DNA of 64,000 bases from Clostridiales bacterium 1_7_47FAA (GCA_000155435.1 DS990262.1:471062-535061); one strand, 5' to 3'; counted from the stretch's first letter, positions 11,128 through 19,254 are shown. Made by a program: numbers and translations. Notes: generated by a model not told the origin, from the sequence alone.

Positions 11128-12528
11128 ATGATATTGATTCGGAACGGGCGAGTCATAGGGCCTGCAGAAGGACTGGACATAAAGGCGGATGTGGTGCTGG
11201 ATGGAGGAAAGATTGCTTGTATCATCCCGGCGGCAGGTCTTGGGAAGGACGGGAATGTGATTACTGGCAGTGCAGCCGCAGATAACACAGCCGCGGACCA
11301 TGCAGCCGTAGCCATTGCAACTGCAGACAGCGCAACCGTGGACCATGCAGCCGCAGACAGCCGCCGCTACACGCAGGTCATAGACGCCGAAGGTATGATT
11401 GTAGCGCCTGGCCTGGTGGATGTGCATGTACATTTCCGGGACCCCGGGCTTACCTATAAGGAGGACATACACACAGGGGCAAAGGCGGCTGCAAAAGGCG
11501 GTTTTACCACAGTGGTCTGCATGGCCAACACAAAGCCCATTGTTGACAATAAGGAGACACTGGGTTACGTGCTGGAGGAGGGGAAGAAAACCGGAATCCA
11601 TGTACTCAGCTGCGCCGCCGTGTCCATGGGCTTTAAGGGGCAGGAACTGACGGATATGGAAGGACTGCTGGCGGCCGGCGCGGCCGGGTTCACGGATGAT
11701 GGGATACCGCTGATGGACGGGGCATTTGTGCGCGCCGCCATGGAAGAAGCAGCGCGGTTGGATACCGTACTCAGCTTCCATGAGGAGGACAAGGCATTTA
11801 TCAGGGAAAATGGAATCAACCATGGCAGGGTATCGGACAGGCTGGGCATCTATGGTTCCCCGGCGCTGGCAGAGGACTCCCTGGTTGCCAGGGACTGCAT
11901 GATTGCCCTGGATACCGGGGCAACCGTGGATATCCAGCATATCAGTTCCGGCCATTCCGTGGAAATGGTCCGTCTGGCCAAGAAGCTGGGGGCTAAGGTA
12001 TGGGCGGAGGTAACGCCCCATCATTTCACACTGACAGAGGATGCGGTGGAGGTACATGGGACATTGGCAAAAATGAATCCGCCCCTGAGGACGGAACAGG
12101 ACAGGCAGATGCTCATAGAGGGCCTGAAGGACGGGACCATTGACATGATTGCAACCGACCATGCCCCTCACAGCAAAGAGGAGAAGGAACGTCCGCTGAC
12201 AGAGGCACCCAGCGGAATCCTGGGACTGGAGACAGCCCTTGCCCTGGGCATTACCAACCTGGTAAAGCCCGGCCACCTGACGATGTCACAGCTGATGGAA
12301 AAGATGAGCCTTAACCCCGCCAGGCTGTACAAGCTGGACTGCGGCCGCATGGAGCCGGGCGCACCAGCGGACCTTGTGATATTTGATGCCGGAAGGCAGT
12401 GGAAGGTGGAAGGATTTGAGTCTAAATCCTCCAACAGCCCGTTCCTTGGGGAAACGCTTACAGGTAAGGTCATGTATACAATATGCGGAGGAAAGGTTGT
12501 TTATGGAGATGGCGGAGATGGGGAGTAA
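11128..12528 (+). CDS. pyrC: Dihydroorotase with Ala/Asp/Thr-rich insertion
   Basis: 466 residues; interconverts carbamoyl-aspartate and dihydroorotate in pyrimidine synthesis. The zinc motif DVHVHFRDPG, GFTDDGIP, QHISSG and ATDHAPHSKEEK are all present, matching type I bacterial dihydroorotases of about 425-430 residues. The extra length is a low-complexity insertion at about residues 45-82 (AAADNTAADHAA, ATADSATVDHAAAD) in the N-terminal beta region before the metal centre. Such an insertion is unusual and probably a surface loop. It lies between the metallo-hydrolase and a HAD phosphatase, overlapping the latter by 26 nt. Confidence 0.93.
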   Translation: MILIRNGRVIGPAEGLDIKADVVLDGGKIACIIPAAGLGKDGNVITGSAAADNTAADHAAVAIATADSATVDHAAADSRRYTQVIDAEGMIVAPGLVDVHVHFRDPGLTYKEDIHTGAKAAAKGGFTTVVCMANTKPIVDNKETLGYVLEEGKKTGIHVLSCAAVSMGFKGQELTDMEGLLAAGAAGFTDDGIPLMDGAFVRAAMEEAARLDTVLSFHEEDKAFIRENGINHGRVSDRLGIYGSPALAEDSLVARDCMIALDTGATVDIQHISSGHSVEMVRLAKKLGAKVWAEVTPHHFTLTEDAVEVHGTLAKMNPPLRTEQDRQMLIEGLKDGTIDMIATDHAPHSKEEKERPLTEAPSGILGLETALALGITNLVKPGHLTMSQLMEKMSLNPARLYKLDCGRMEPGAPADLVIFDAGRQWKVEGFESKSSNSPFLGETLTGKVMYTICGGKVVYGDGGDGE

Positions 12529-13252
12529 AGCGCAGGACAGCCGTGGGAAAGCCGGAATGGGCAATGCTGAAAGGAAATATGACATCATACTCCTGGATGT
12601 GGACGGAACCCTTCTGGACTTTGGGCTTGCGGAGAAACTTGGTATGGCGGCGGTCCTGAGGGCATACGGGCTTGAACCTACCGGGGAGCGCCTTGCACTG
12701 TATCATGATATCAATGAGGGCTTATGGTCTGCCTTTGAACGCGGCGAGGTGACAAAGGACAGGCTGGTGTGGGAGAGGTTCCAGATTTTCTTTGGCAGGC
12801 TTGGAAAAGAAGTGGATGGCCATGAGGTGGAGGAATTATACCGCGGCCATCTGGACCGGTCAGCCTATCTTATCCCCGGGGCCATGGACATATGCAGATA
12901 CCTGAAGGAGCGCTATGAGCTGTATGTGGTGACAAACGGCACCTCATCCACCCAGTATAAACGTCTGGCGGCTTCGGGCCTGGATGGTTTCATGAAGGAC
13001 ATCTTCGTATCCGAGGACGCGGGAAGCCAGAAGCCCCAGAAGGAATATTTTGATTACTGCTTTTCCAGGATACCGGGGGCAAGGCCGGAGCGCATGCTGC
13101 TGGTGGGGGATTCCCTGCACTCTGATATCATGGGCGGCAATGCGGCCGGAACAGCCACCTGCTGGTATAATCCGCAGGGCAAGGCGGGCAGTCCGGACAT
13201 CAAGGCAGATTATGAAATCAGGAACCTGGAAGAACTGAAGGATTTTTTATAG
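12503..13252 (+). CDS. HAD-family phosphatase, YjjG-like (nucleotidase type)
   Basis: 249 residues. HAD motifs: DVDGTLLDF (nucleophile Asp), TNGT (motif II), QKPQKEYFDYC (motif III lysine) and VGDSLHSDIMGG (motif IV). An alpha-helical cap lies between motifs I and II. The overall pattern matches YjjG/YfnB pyrimidine 5'-nucleotidases, which fits linkage to pyrC, but family members also hydrolyse sugar phosphates. ATG 12503 overlaps the pyrC end by 26 nt and has GGAGGAAAGG 6 nt upstream; ATG 12557 is an alternative that would remove a non-conserved N-terminus. Confidence 0.82.
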   Translation: MEMAEMGSKAQDSRGKAGMGNAERKYDIILLDVDGTLLDFGLAEKLGMAAVLRAYGLEPTGERLALYHDINEGLWSAFERGEVTKDRLVWERFQIFFGRLGKEVDGHEVEELYRGHLDRSAYLIPGAMDICRYLKERYELYVVTNGTSSTQYKRLAASGLDGFMKDIFVSEDAGSQKPQKEYFDYCFSRIPGARPERMLLVGDSLHSDIMGGNAAGTATCWYNPQGKAGSPDIKADYEIRNLEELKDFL

Positions 13253-13264
13253 TGGATTGATGAT

Positions 13265-13310
13265 GGGCTCCCCGGCATATCTTACGGAAATGGGATATGT
13301 CTGGGAGTCC
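13265..13310 (+). terminator. Stem-loop after the pyrC-HAD genes
   Basis: GGGCTCCCCGGCATATC pairs with GATATGTCTGGGAGTCC with a few G-U or mismatched positions, followed only by ATAAAAATCT. It is probably a terminator or 3' stability hairpin. Confidence 0.6.
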
Positions 13311-13322
13311 ATAAAAATCTCC

Positions 13323-13351
13323 TTTACATATTCACTTTAGTGTGCTAATAT
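13323..13351 (+). promoter_or_regulatory. Sigma-A promoter of the amino acid ABC operon
   Basis: TTTACA (13323-13328), 17-bp spacer, TAATAT (13346-13351). Expected start is about 13358, leaving a short leader to the ATG at 13392. Confidence 0.65.
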
Positions 13352-13391
13352 GATAGCGTGTAAAAAACACGGTATTAAGGAGGAGATTATT

Positions 13392-14291
13392 ATGAAAAAG
13401 AAATTTATGAGCATAGCACTTGCATCCGTAATGGCATTATCCCTTGCAGGCTGCGGCGGTTCCGCTGGCGGGACAACCACGGCAGCGGACACAACCGCGG
13501 CAGCGCCTGCTGATACAACAGCCGAGGCGTCTTCAGAAGATACCACGGCAGCAGACAATACATCCGCAGAGGCAGCAGAAGCCACAGAGAGTGCCGGAGG
13601 AACACTGATTGTTGGATTTGACCAGGATTTCCCGCCCATGGGCTTTATTGGGGATGACGGTGAATTTACCGGATTTGACCTGGAACTGGCACAGGAAGTT
13701 GCAAAGCGTCTGGGACTTGAATACAAGCCGCAGCCGATTGCATGGGATGCCAAGGACATGGAATTAGAGGCAGGCAACATTGACTGTATCTGGAATGGTT
13801 TCACCATGACCGGACGTGAGGATGATTACGCATGGACCGATGCATATATGGCTAATACGCAGGTATTCGTAGTTGCCAAGGATTCCGGCATTGCAAGCCA
13901 GGCAGACCTGGCAGGCAAGGTAGTGGAGTGCCAGGTGGATTCCTCCGCCGAGGCGGCGCTGAAGGAAGTACCTGACCTGACGGCTACATTTAAGGACCTT
14001 CTGACAACCGCGGATTACAATACGGCTTTCATGGATCTGGAGCAGGGCGCGGTGGATGCCATTGCCATGGATGTGATTGTGGCCGGATACCAGATCCAGC
14101 AGAGGAATGCTGATTTCGTCATCCTGGATGATTCACTCTCAGCAGAGGAATACGGCGTGGGCTTTAAGAAAGACAATACGGAGTTAAGGGATAAAGTCCA
14201 GAAGACGCTGGAGGAAATGGCTGCTGATGGAACGCTTAAGAGCATTTCCGAGAAATGGTTTGGCGAGGACGTTACCACCATCGGCAAGTAA
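13392..14291 (+). CDS. Polar amino acid ABC transporter, substrate-binding lipoprotein
   Basis: 299 residues. Signal peptide with lipobox LAGC (Cys about 20), then a Thr/Ala/Asp-rich linker to about residue 70 and a family 3 solute-binding domain (VGFDQDFPPMGFIGDDGEFTG, WNGFTMT, MDVIVAGYQI). This type delivers polar amino acids such as His, Gln or cystine to the membrane permease. It is anchored outside the membrane. AAGGAGGAG precedes the ATG. A branched intergenic hairpin separates it from the permease gene. The exact amino acid is not predicted. Confidence 0.9.
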   Translation: MKKKFMSIALASVMALSLAGCGGSAGGTTTAADTTAAAPADTTAEASSEDTTAADNTSAEAAEATESAGGTLIVGFDQDFPPMGFIGDDGEFTGFDLELAQEVAKRLGLEYKPQPIAWDAKDMELEAGNIDCIWNGFTMTGREDDYAWTDAYMANTQVFVVAKDSGIASQADLAGKVVECQVDSSAEAALKEVPDLTATFKDLLTTADYNTAFMDLEQGAVDAIAMDVIVAGYQIQQRNADFVILDDSLSAEEYGVGFKKDNTELRDKVQKTLEEMAADGTLKSISEKWFGEDVTTIGK

Positions 14292-14335
14292 ACAGCCGGT
14301 ACATGGATGGCAGACAGAAAGAATGGATATGACAT

Positions 14336-14407
14336 AAAGCCGCTGCGCAGGCGCACTGTCCGGGCTTCATAAGGCCCGGGCAGCAGCCTATTTGCCACAG
14401 CGGCTTT
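14336..14407 (+). promoter_or_regulatory. Branched intergenic hairpin after the binding-protein gene
   Basis: AAAGCCGCTG (14336-14345) pairs with CAGCGGCTTT (14398-14407). Inside, CTGTCCGGGC pairs with GCCCGGGCAG. The U-tract is weak. Structures in this position often protect the binding-protein message and limit read-through, giving more binding protein than permease. Confidence 0.7.
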
Positions 14408-14460
14408 GCATGGTTTAAGAACAGATGTAAGATGATAAATGTTGAAGGCGGGTAACGGTT

Positions 14461-15120
14461 ATGGGTAAAATGACAATCCAGCAGATGATTATACAGTTAG
14501 CAGGCGGCATGGGGACCAGCATACAGATATTCATGGTCACCCTTGTATTTTCCCTGCCTCTCGGGCTTGTGGTGGCCTTTGGACGTATGTCAAAGAATAA
14601 GTACCTCCAGGCCATTGTGAAGGTCTACATATCAATCATGAGAGGCACGCCCCTGATGTTGCAGCTGATGGTGGTGTATTTTGGCCCGTATTATCTGTTC
14701 GGACTCAAGATGGGCAGCGGATACCGCCTGTGGGCGGCATTTATCGGATTTGTCATCAATTATGCAGCGTACTTTGCGGAAATCTACAGAAGCGGGATCC
14801 AGTCCATGCCCGTGGGCCAGTACGAGGCGGCCCAGATCCTCGGCTACAGCAGGTTCCAGACCTTTTTCAAAATCATCCTGCCCCAGGTCATCAAACGGAT
14901 CCTCCCGTCGGTCACCAATGAGGTGATTACGCTGGTGAAGGACACCTCCCTGGCATTTACCCTCAGTGTGGCGGAAATGTTCTCTATTGCCAAGGGACTG
15001 GCTGCTTCCCAGACTAATATGATTCCATTTGTGGCAGCAGGACTGTTCTACTACATTTTCAACCTGGTGGTTGCCGTGGGAATGGAATGGGTGGAGAAGA
15101 AGCTGAATTATTACCAGTAA
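14461..15120 (+). CDS. Polar amino acid ABC transporter, permease
   Basis: 219 residues, about five membrane helices. It carries the HisM/GlnP-type pattern ([18 protein letters not shown] near 60, then [19 protein letters not shown]) and the EAA loop that contacts the ATPase, ending with [17 protein letters not shown]. It lies between the binding-protein and ATPase genes of the same transporter and would work as a homodimer. AAGGCGGGTAAC precedes the ATG. Confidence 0.92.
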   Translation: MGKMTIQQMIIQLAGGMGTSIQIFMVTLVFSLPLGLVVAFGRMSKNKYLQAIVKVYISIMRGTPLMLQLMVVYFGPYYLFGLKMGSGYRLWAAFIGFVINYAAYFAEIYRSGIQSMPVGQYEAAQILGYSRFQTFFKIILPQVIKRILPSVTNEVITLVKDTSLAFTLSVAEMFSIAKGLAASQTNMIPFVAAGLFYYIFNLVVAVGMEWVEKKLNYYQ

Positions 15121-15139
15121 GGCAGGAGGAATGTGGATT

Positions 15140-15907
15140 ATGAAGCTGTTAGAGTTAAATCATGTGGAAAAGTCATTCGGTGACTTATCTGTTATCAAGG
15201 ATATTTCAATGAGCGTGGAGGAAGGGGAAATCGTATCAATCATCGGTCCCTCCGGATCCGGTAAATCCACCCTGTTGCGCTGTGCCACCATGCTGGAAAC
15301 CATGGACAGCGGCGAGGTGGTATATCTTGGGAAGAAAGCGGCCTTTACCGGCCCTGACGGGAAAGCGGTTTATGCGCCTAAGAAGGAACTGAAGGAGATT
15401 CAGGGACAGTACGGCCTGGTATTCCAGAATTTCAACCTGTTTCCCCATTACAGCGTGCTGAAGAATATCATAGATGCGCCTATCCATGTACAGAAGCGCG
15501 AAAAGGACCAGGTTATCCGGGAAGCCAGGGAACTCCTTAAGAAGATGGGGCTGGAGGACAAGGAAAATGCCTACCCCTGCCAGCTTTCAGGCGGCCAGTG
15601 CCAGCGCGTGGCCATTGCAAGGGCATTGGCCCTCAACCCCCAGATCCTGTTCTTTGACGAGCCTACTTCGGCGCTGGATCCGGAACTGACAGGCGAGGTC
15701 CTGAAGGTCATTAAGTCGCTGGCCGACCTGCACATTGCCATGGTAATCGTCACCCATGAGATGGCGTTTGCAAAGGACATATCGGACCGGGTCATATTCA
15801 TGGCCGGAGGCGTGATTGTGGAACAGGGAACGCCGGAGCAGGTGTTTGCGTCGGATAATGAGAGGACGCAGAACTTTTTGGGGAGGTATGGGGCTATGTT
15901 GCAGTAG
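15140..15907 (+). CDS. Polar amino acid ABC transporter, ATPase
   Basis: 255 residues. Walker [11 protein letters not shown]-loop FQNFNLFPH, signature [15 protein letters not shown], Walker [15 protein letters not shown] and the switch histidine in VTHEMAFA are all intact, typical of GlnQ/HisP. An ATG at 15131 is only 1 nt from the AGGAGG, so 15140 (10 nt spacing) is preferred. Last gene of the three-gene importer; a 268-bp palindromic element starts 4 nt after its stop. Confidence 0.92.
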   Translation: MKLLELNHVEKSFGDLSVIKDISMSVEEGEIVSIIGPSGSGKSTLLRCATMLETMDSGEVVYLGKKAAFTGPDGKAVYAPKKELKEIQGQYGLVFQNFNLFPHYSVLKNIIDAPIHVQKREKDQVIREARELLKKMGLEDKENAYPCQLSGGQCQRVAIARALALNPQILFFDEPTSALDPELTGEVLKVIKSLADLHIAMVIVTHEMAFAKDISDRVIFMAGGVIVEQGTPEQVFASDNERTQNFLGRYGAMLQ

Positions 15908-15911
15908 GTAC

Positions 15912-16179
15912 GTCCGTGAAGCGGGCCAGGGCAGACGGCGGCGGATGGAACGCTGGGTTTCGGAGGGGCAGCTTCTAGGATTCCGGCAACAGGAAAGACG
16001 GGGGACCGGTGCTATTCGCTGAGAAATCCTGAAGGACTTTCTCAGCTCAGAGCACCTTGGATTCTTGCTTTGATGCAAGAATCCACCCCCGTCTTTCCTG
16101 CCGCCGGAACCCAAGAAGCTGCACCCTCCTCCACTATGCGTTCCATCCGCCGCCGTCTGCCCTGGCCCGCTTCACGGAC
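15912..16179 (-). repeat. 268-bp branched palindromic element (long stem with two inner hairpins)
   Basis: The first 42 nt (starting GTCCGTGAAGCGGGCC) and last 42 nt are exact reverse complements, and pairing continues discontinuously to about 16006/16086. The centre holds two further hairpins. One is 16008-16056: GGTGCT/AGCACC enclosing GCTGAGAAA/TTTCTCAGC. The other is 16059-16084: GGATTCTTGC/GCAAGAATCC. Three arm differences are of the kind that gives U-G pairs on the minus strand. It has the look of a structured RNA or a non-autonomous mobile element. No protein-coding capacity is supported. Confidence 0.82.
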
Positions 16180-16532
16180 TGGGGATTTCCGGCCGTAAGG
16201 GATACGAACTACCGATTGGAGGGTGGACTGGATGGCTTTGTGGATGGATTAACTTTCTAATAGCCCCATGCCTTCTAATATTTCGGCTGCTGCTTCGGCA
16301 TCCGTATCCGCAACATAAATATCTGCTCCAGCCTTGGAGTTTCCGCCATAGATGTTCATGATCCCGCCGTTTCCAAGGTCTTTTTTGTAGGATGTCGCTG
16401 CTTTTTAGACCTATAAAATATTAACTCTAAAAACACTTTTAGAGAATAAAAATAGACATTGTCATATTATTGGCTTCAGCACAGGCGGTATTGAGCCAAG
16501 GGTAGACGACCGTTTGTTTGATAAAAACATGC
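16180..16532. other. AT-rich accessory stretch between palindrome and toxin-antitoxin locus
   Basis: Apart from the gene remnant listed separately, no gene or clear signal is seen. Base composition drops sharply in GC after about 16400 compared with the flanking operons. Confidence 0.5.
16258..16407 (-). pseudogene. Remnant of an unidentified gene (about 50 C-terminal residues)
   Basis: Minus-strand frame bounded upstream by an in-frame stop and ending in TAA at 16258. It reads KAATSYKKDLGNGG, then IMNIYGGNSKAGADIYVAD and TDAEAAAEILEGMGLLES. The last part has normal coding character, but there is no ribosome binding site and no complete domain. It is probably the 3' end of a deleted gene. 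I do not recognise the family. Confidence 0.4.
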
Positions 16533-16561
16533 TTGAAATTGTTGATTGTATATGATATTAT
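16533..16561 (+). promoter_or_regulatory. Promoter of the candidate antitoxin RNA
   Basis: TTGAAA (16533-16538), exactly 17 bp, TATTAT (16556-16561). Transcription would start near 16568 and run towards the terminator at 16604-16636, convergent with the small toxin-like gene. Confidence 0.7.
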
Positions 16562-16567
16562 ATTTAT

Positions 16568-16640
16568 AGGCAAAAGAGATTATATCTATTTGTAGCACAA
16601 GACGAAACCCCTAGGACCGCAATTCCTAGGGGTTTCATTT
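16568..16640 (+). ncRNA. Candidate type I antitoxin RNA (Fst/par-like RNA II)
   Basis: Predicted transcript of about 70 nt from the promoter at 16533-16561 to the hairpin at 16604-16636. It contains AAAAGAGATTATA (16572-16584) and GTAGCAC (16592-16598). Both recur as direct repeats at 16719-16731 and 16742-16748, over the start of the toxin-like gene. The RNA can therefore pair in trans with the ribosome binding site and first codons of the opposing message, as RNA II does in the pAD1 par system. The transcript itself is inferred. Confidence 0.6.
16604..16636. terminator. Bidirectional terminator shared by toxin mRNA and antitoxin RNA
   Basis: GAAACCCCTAGGA (16604-16616) and TCCTAGGGGTTTC (16624-16636) form a 13-bp perfect stem with a 7-nt loop. 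The flanking T-tracts are short on both sides. Confidence 0.75.
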
Positions 16641-16643
16641 GGG

Positions 16644-16739
16644 CTAGTTGTCGTCATTCTTTCTGTCTAACCACCTGCATATGTAATAGGCAATTACATT
16701 TACCATGACAGAAATGATAAAAGAGATTATACCTTGCAT
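16644..16739 (-). CDS. Small hydrophobic toxin-like peptide (Fst/Ldr type)
   Basis: 31 residues with one transmembrane helix (IISFIISVMVNVIAYYI) followed by a charged tail (CRWLDRKNDDN). This is the layout of Fst-family type I toxins, which insert into and disturb the cell membrane. AGAAAGGGGGTG sits 7 nt before the ATG, an excellent ribosome binding site, which argues that the short frame is real. An extended -10 promoter lies at 16787-16795. The gene faces a convergent promoter and shares a terminator and direct repeats with the predicted antisense RNA. A small non-toxic membrane peptide is the alternative. Confidence 0.7.
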   Translation of the reverse strand: MQGIISFIISVMVNVIAYYICRWLDRKNDDN

Positions 16740-16786
16740 TCGTAGCACCCCCTTTCTGCTGCCAGAATGGGTGCGACAACAAGTAT

Positions 16787-16795
16787 AGTATATCA
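16787..16795 (-). promoter_or_regulatory. Extended -10 promoter of the toxin-like gene
   Basis: On the minus strand TGATATACT matches an extended -10 element (TGn followed by TATACT). Start would be near 16780, giving a leader of about 40 nt and an mRNA of about 175 nt. No good -35 is visible, which is tolerated with an extended -10. It overlaps a 14-bp palindrome (16791-16804). Confidence 0.55.
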
Positions 16796-16842
16796 TATAT
16801 GATAGGTTTATGCTATGAGTTGAAAATAAGGGATATGAAATA

Positions 16843-17028
16843 TTAGACCCGCATGAAAAACACTTCCTCAAACAATTCTATCGCTAGTATAGCATTGGGT
16901 AAATACCTGCGCATAAAATCCACAACTGATTCACCTTTCCCGCCTAAGGCATTTAGCCATAGTCTAAAGCCAAATTGTATAAAAATCAATTTTTTGATAG
17001 CATAGCTGAGACCCAATACACATTCTTA
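16843..17028 (-). pseudogene. Remnant of an unidentified gene (about 61 residues)
   Basis: Open minus-strand frame ending in TAA at 16843-16845 and beginning after an in-frame stop. It includes FGFRLWLNALGGKGESVVDF and MRRYLPNAILAIELFEEVFF. The amino acid composition is protein-like, but there is no suitable start codon with a ribosome binding site. It is probably a decayed 3' fragment in the same accessory island as the toxin-antitoxin locus. Family not recognised. Confidence 0.35.
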
Positions 17029-17143
17029 TGAGTTCTTATATTCCTTTAGAAAATCTGGGTGGCAAATCAACCTATTCATATAGGTGCATTTGTTTGGTCA
17101 ATACCTGGTAAAATAACTATATTTTATTACTCCAATCATTTTT

Positions 17144-18535
17144 CTACAATATCACTTCCTTACAACCCATCCCCTTGCCAAGCCGCCTCATATACCTGAC
17201 AAAATAAATATGTGTAATGATTGTTGTCAGCACGTTGGATATGGCTTCTGCCATGTAGATTCCCCAGACTCCTATGAGGTGGGGGAGGATGAGGGCCAGG
17301 GGGAGCAGGAGGAGGAGCTTGCGCATGATTCCGAATATGAAGGAATACCAGGTGTTCCCAAGGGCTACGAAGGCATTTTGGTTCACCATCTGCAGTCCAA
17401 GTACGATGACCGTGCAGAACATGATGCGCATGGTGATGGTGGTGAGGCGGATCAGCTCTGCGTCGCTGGTGAACATGCGGCAGATCTGGGCCGGGAAGGC
17501 TACCAGGCAGAACCACATAAGTGCGGCACAGCCAATGCTCAGGATTCTGGCGTAGTGTATGGTTTCCTTGATCCTGCCATAGTTCCCGGCTCCCAGGTTG
17601 TAGCTGAGGATTGGCTGGGCGCCTGTGATGATGCCGATCAGGGGCATGAAGAATACCTGGCTGATGCTGGTCAGGAGGGCCATGGAGGCAATGTGCAGGT
17701 TGCTTTTGTCCCCGCCGTAACGGATTAACAGCCAGTTCAGGACAATGACCACAATGCTTTCATTTACACGGAAGGTAAATGGGGACAGGCCCAGTGCGCA
17801 CATGGGGCGGACGATATGGCCTTTAAGCTTCATGCCGCTGAATGTAAGGCGCAGGGTAGCCCTTTTGGAGCAGAGGAAACACAGGACCCACAGGGCGGAT
17901 ACCAGCTGTGACAGTACGGTGGCAATGGCTGCTCCTCCAATCCCCATGTCCAGTACATAGATGAATATGGGGTCCAGGATTATGTTTAAAAATGCTCCTA
18001 TGACAATGGTAAAGGTGCCTATGCCTGTGAATCCCTGGGCATTGATGAATGGATTCATTCCCATGGACAGTTCCACGAATACGGTGCCCATCATGTAAAT
18101 CCTGAGGTAATCCCTTGCATAGGGCAGGGTGGCGCTGTCAGCGCCGAATGCCTTTAACATGGGAGTCAAAAATGCGGTACACACTGCCATGAGAAGGATT
18201 CCGATACCAACCAGCAGTACAAAGGCATTGGAGAGGTAGCGGCGGCCCTTTTCCATATCGCCGCTGCCCATGGCGATGGATGCAAGAGGGGCACCGCCCA
18301 TGCCTGGGATACAGCTGAATGCCGCTGTTATCATGATGATGGGAAATGTGATGCCAATGCCCCCAAGGGCCATGGTCCCTACCCCGGGCATATGGCCGAT
18401 ATACATCCGGTCCACAATGCTGTACAGGGCGTTGACCAGCTGGGCAATGGTGATGGGGATGGTAAGCCTGATTAAAAGGGGCAGGATTTTGGCACCGGCC
18501 AGCTGGCTGTTCATATCTTGTCTGGATGATTTCAT
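17144..18535 (-). CDS. MATE-family exporter
   Basis: 463 residues with 12 membrane segments. SQLAGAKILPLLIRLTIPI, the YSIVDRMYIGHMPGVG stretch and LIGIITGAQPILSYNLGAGN are typical of MATE proteins of the MepA/DinF type. The protein would export a drug or toxic metabolite using an ion gradient. It starts 4 nt after the stop of the upstream GntR gene and is therefore co-transcribed with the regulator, suggesting inducible export of the ligand or of a product of the divergent operon. The C-terminus ends CKEVIL. Confidence 0.88.
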   Translation of the reverse strand: MKSSRQDMNSQLAGAKILPLLIRLTIPITIAQLVNALYSIVDRMYIGHMPGVGTMALGGIGITFPIIMITAAFSCIPGMGGAPLASIAMGSGDMEKGRRYLSNAFVLLVGIGILLMAVCTAFLTPMLKAFGADSATLPYARDYLRIYMMGTVFVELSMGMNPFINAQGFTGIGTFTIVIGAFLNIILDPIFIYVLDMGIGGAAIATVLSQLVSALWVLCFLCSKRATLRLTFSGMKLKGHIVRPMCALGLSPFTFRVNESIVVIVLNWLLIRYGGDKSNLHIASMALLTSISQVFFMPLIGIITGAQPILSYNLGAGNYGRIKETIHYARILSIGCAALMWFCLVAFPAQICRMFTSDAELIRLTTITMRIMFCTVIVLGLQMVNQNAFVALGNTWYSFIFGIMRKLLLLLPLALILPHLIGVWGIYMAEAISNVLTTIITHIYFVRYMRRLGKGMGCKEVIL

Positions 18536-18539
18536 GCGG

Positions 18540-19193
18540 TTACTCCCTGTCTGAGTCTGGTTTTGTAATCCATGGGCTGACGCACAGGATACTCTCTATG
18601 TCGGCTTTCAGCAATTGGCTGGCAGTGGAAATCTGCCCCTTTTCCAGATAGTCCATCATGGCCCGGTGAAGGTCTACCGTGAAAATGTGGGATTTCATTT
18701 TCAGGGCATAGAAGATGGTCTGGATGTTCATGGCATTTTCCAGGACGGTCCTGGCGTATTCATTTCCATACAGGGTGAACAGCTTGAGATGGAATTCACA
18801 GTTGGTGGACCAGCGCGTGATGGACTCACTGGGGGGGATGGCGTCATAACGGTCGCATAGTTCCCATAAGGAGTCTATATCTGCTTTCTTGATATAGCAG
18901 TGGTTGTTCTCAAGAAAGGAACACTCCAGGGCGGAACGGAACTTTACGATTTCAAAAAGCTTTCCCTCGCTGGGCTGCATGAACTTATAGCCCTGGCGTG
19001 GTATGCTTACAAGGATTTTGTTCTCCGTCATCATGGTAAGGGCTTCCCGCACCGGGGCCCGACTGACTTTGTATTTGTCGATTAAAAATTTTTCTGTGAA
19101 GATATAGTCAAAAGGGTACATACCCTTGATGATATCAGAGAAGAGCGCGTGGTATACCTGAAGCTTCAGGGAATTTTCCTGATTGGAAGACAT
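18540..19193 (-). CDS. GntR-family regulator, FadR/FCD-like
   Basis: 217 residues. N-terminal winged helix (FLIDKYKVSRAPVREALTMM near 35-55) and an all-helical C-terminal ligand domain of FCD type, slightly degenerate in its metal-binding histidines (NNHCYIKKAD, EFHLKLF, LHRAMMDYL). It lies divergent from the transporter/SDR/ATC-hydrolase-like operon. Two copies of TGATAWTATCA in the intergenic region are its probable operators, one covering the -10 box of the divergent promoter. AACAGGAGGTTCCC precedes the ATG. It probably represses the divergent operon until an inducer binds. Confidence 0.88.
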   Translation of the reverse strand: MSSNQENSLKLQVYHALFSDIIKGMYPFDYIFTEKFLIDKYKVSRAPVREALTMMTENKILVSIPRQGYKFMQPSEGKLFEIVKFRSALECSFLENNHCYIKKADIDSLWELCDRYDAIPPSESITRWSTNCEFHLKLFTLYGNEYARTVLENAMNIQTIFYALKMKSHIFTVDLHRAMMDYLEKGQISTASQLLKADIESILCVSPWITKPDSDRE

Positions 19194-19225
19194 TTTGGGA
19201 ACCTCCTGTTTGGTCTTTTGGTTTA

Positions 19226-19254
19226 ATCATAACCTTATGAATAGTAGAAGTCAA
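19226..19254 (-). promoter_or_regulatory. Promoter of gntR-MATE
   Basis: On the minus strand TTGACT (19249-19254), 17-bp spacer, TATGAT (19226-19231). This is a near-consensus sigma-A promoter reading into the GntR gene. Confidence 0.75.

Larger units (their letters stand above)
16740..17143. other. Gap holding toxin promoter and a gene remnant
   Basis: Contains the minus-strand promoter at 16787-16795, the palindrome TATCATATATGATA at 16791-16804, and a degenerate minus-strand coding remnant (16843-17028). The rest is AT-rich with no recognised gene. A weak TAAAATA/TATTTTA hairpin near 17110-17127 may end the MATE message. Confidence 0.5.

Noticed and set aside
10261-12276. A 671-codon minus-strand frame covering the metallo-hydrolase and dihydroorotase genes
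   Set aside because: Both plus-strand genes have diagnostic active-site motifs and ribosome binding sites. The antisense frame has no recognisable domain.
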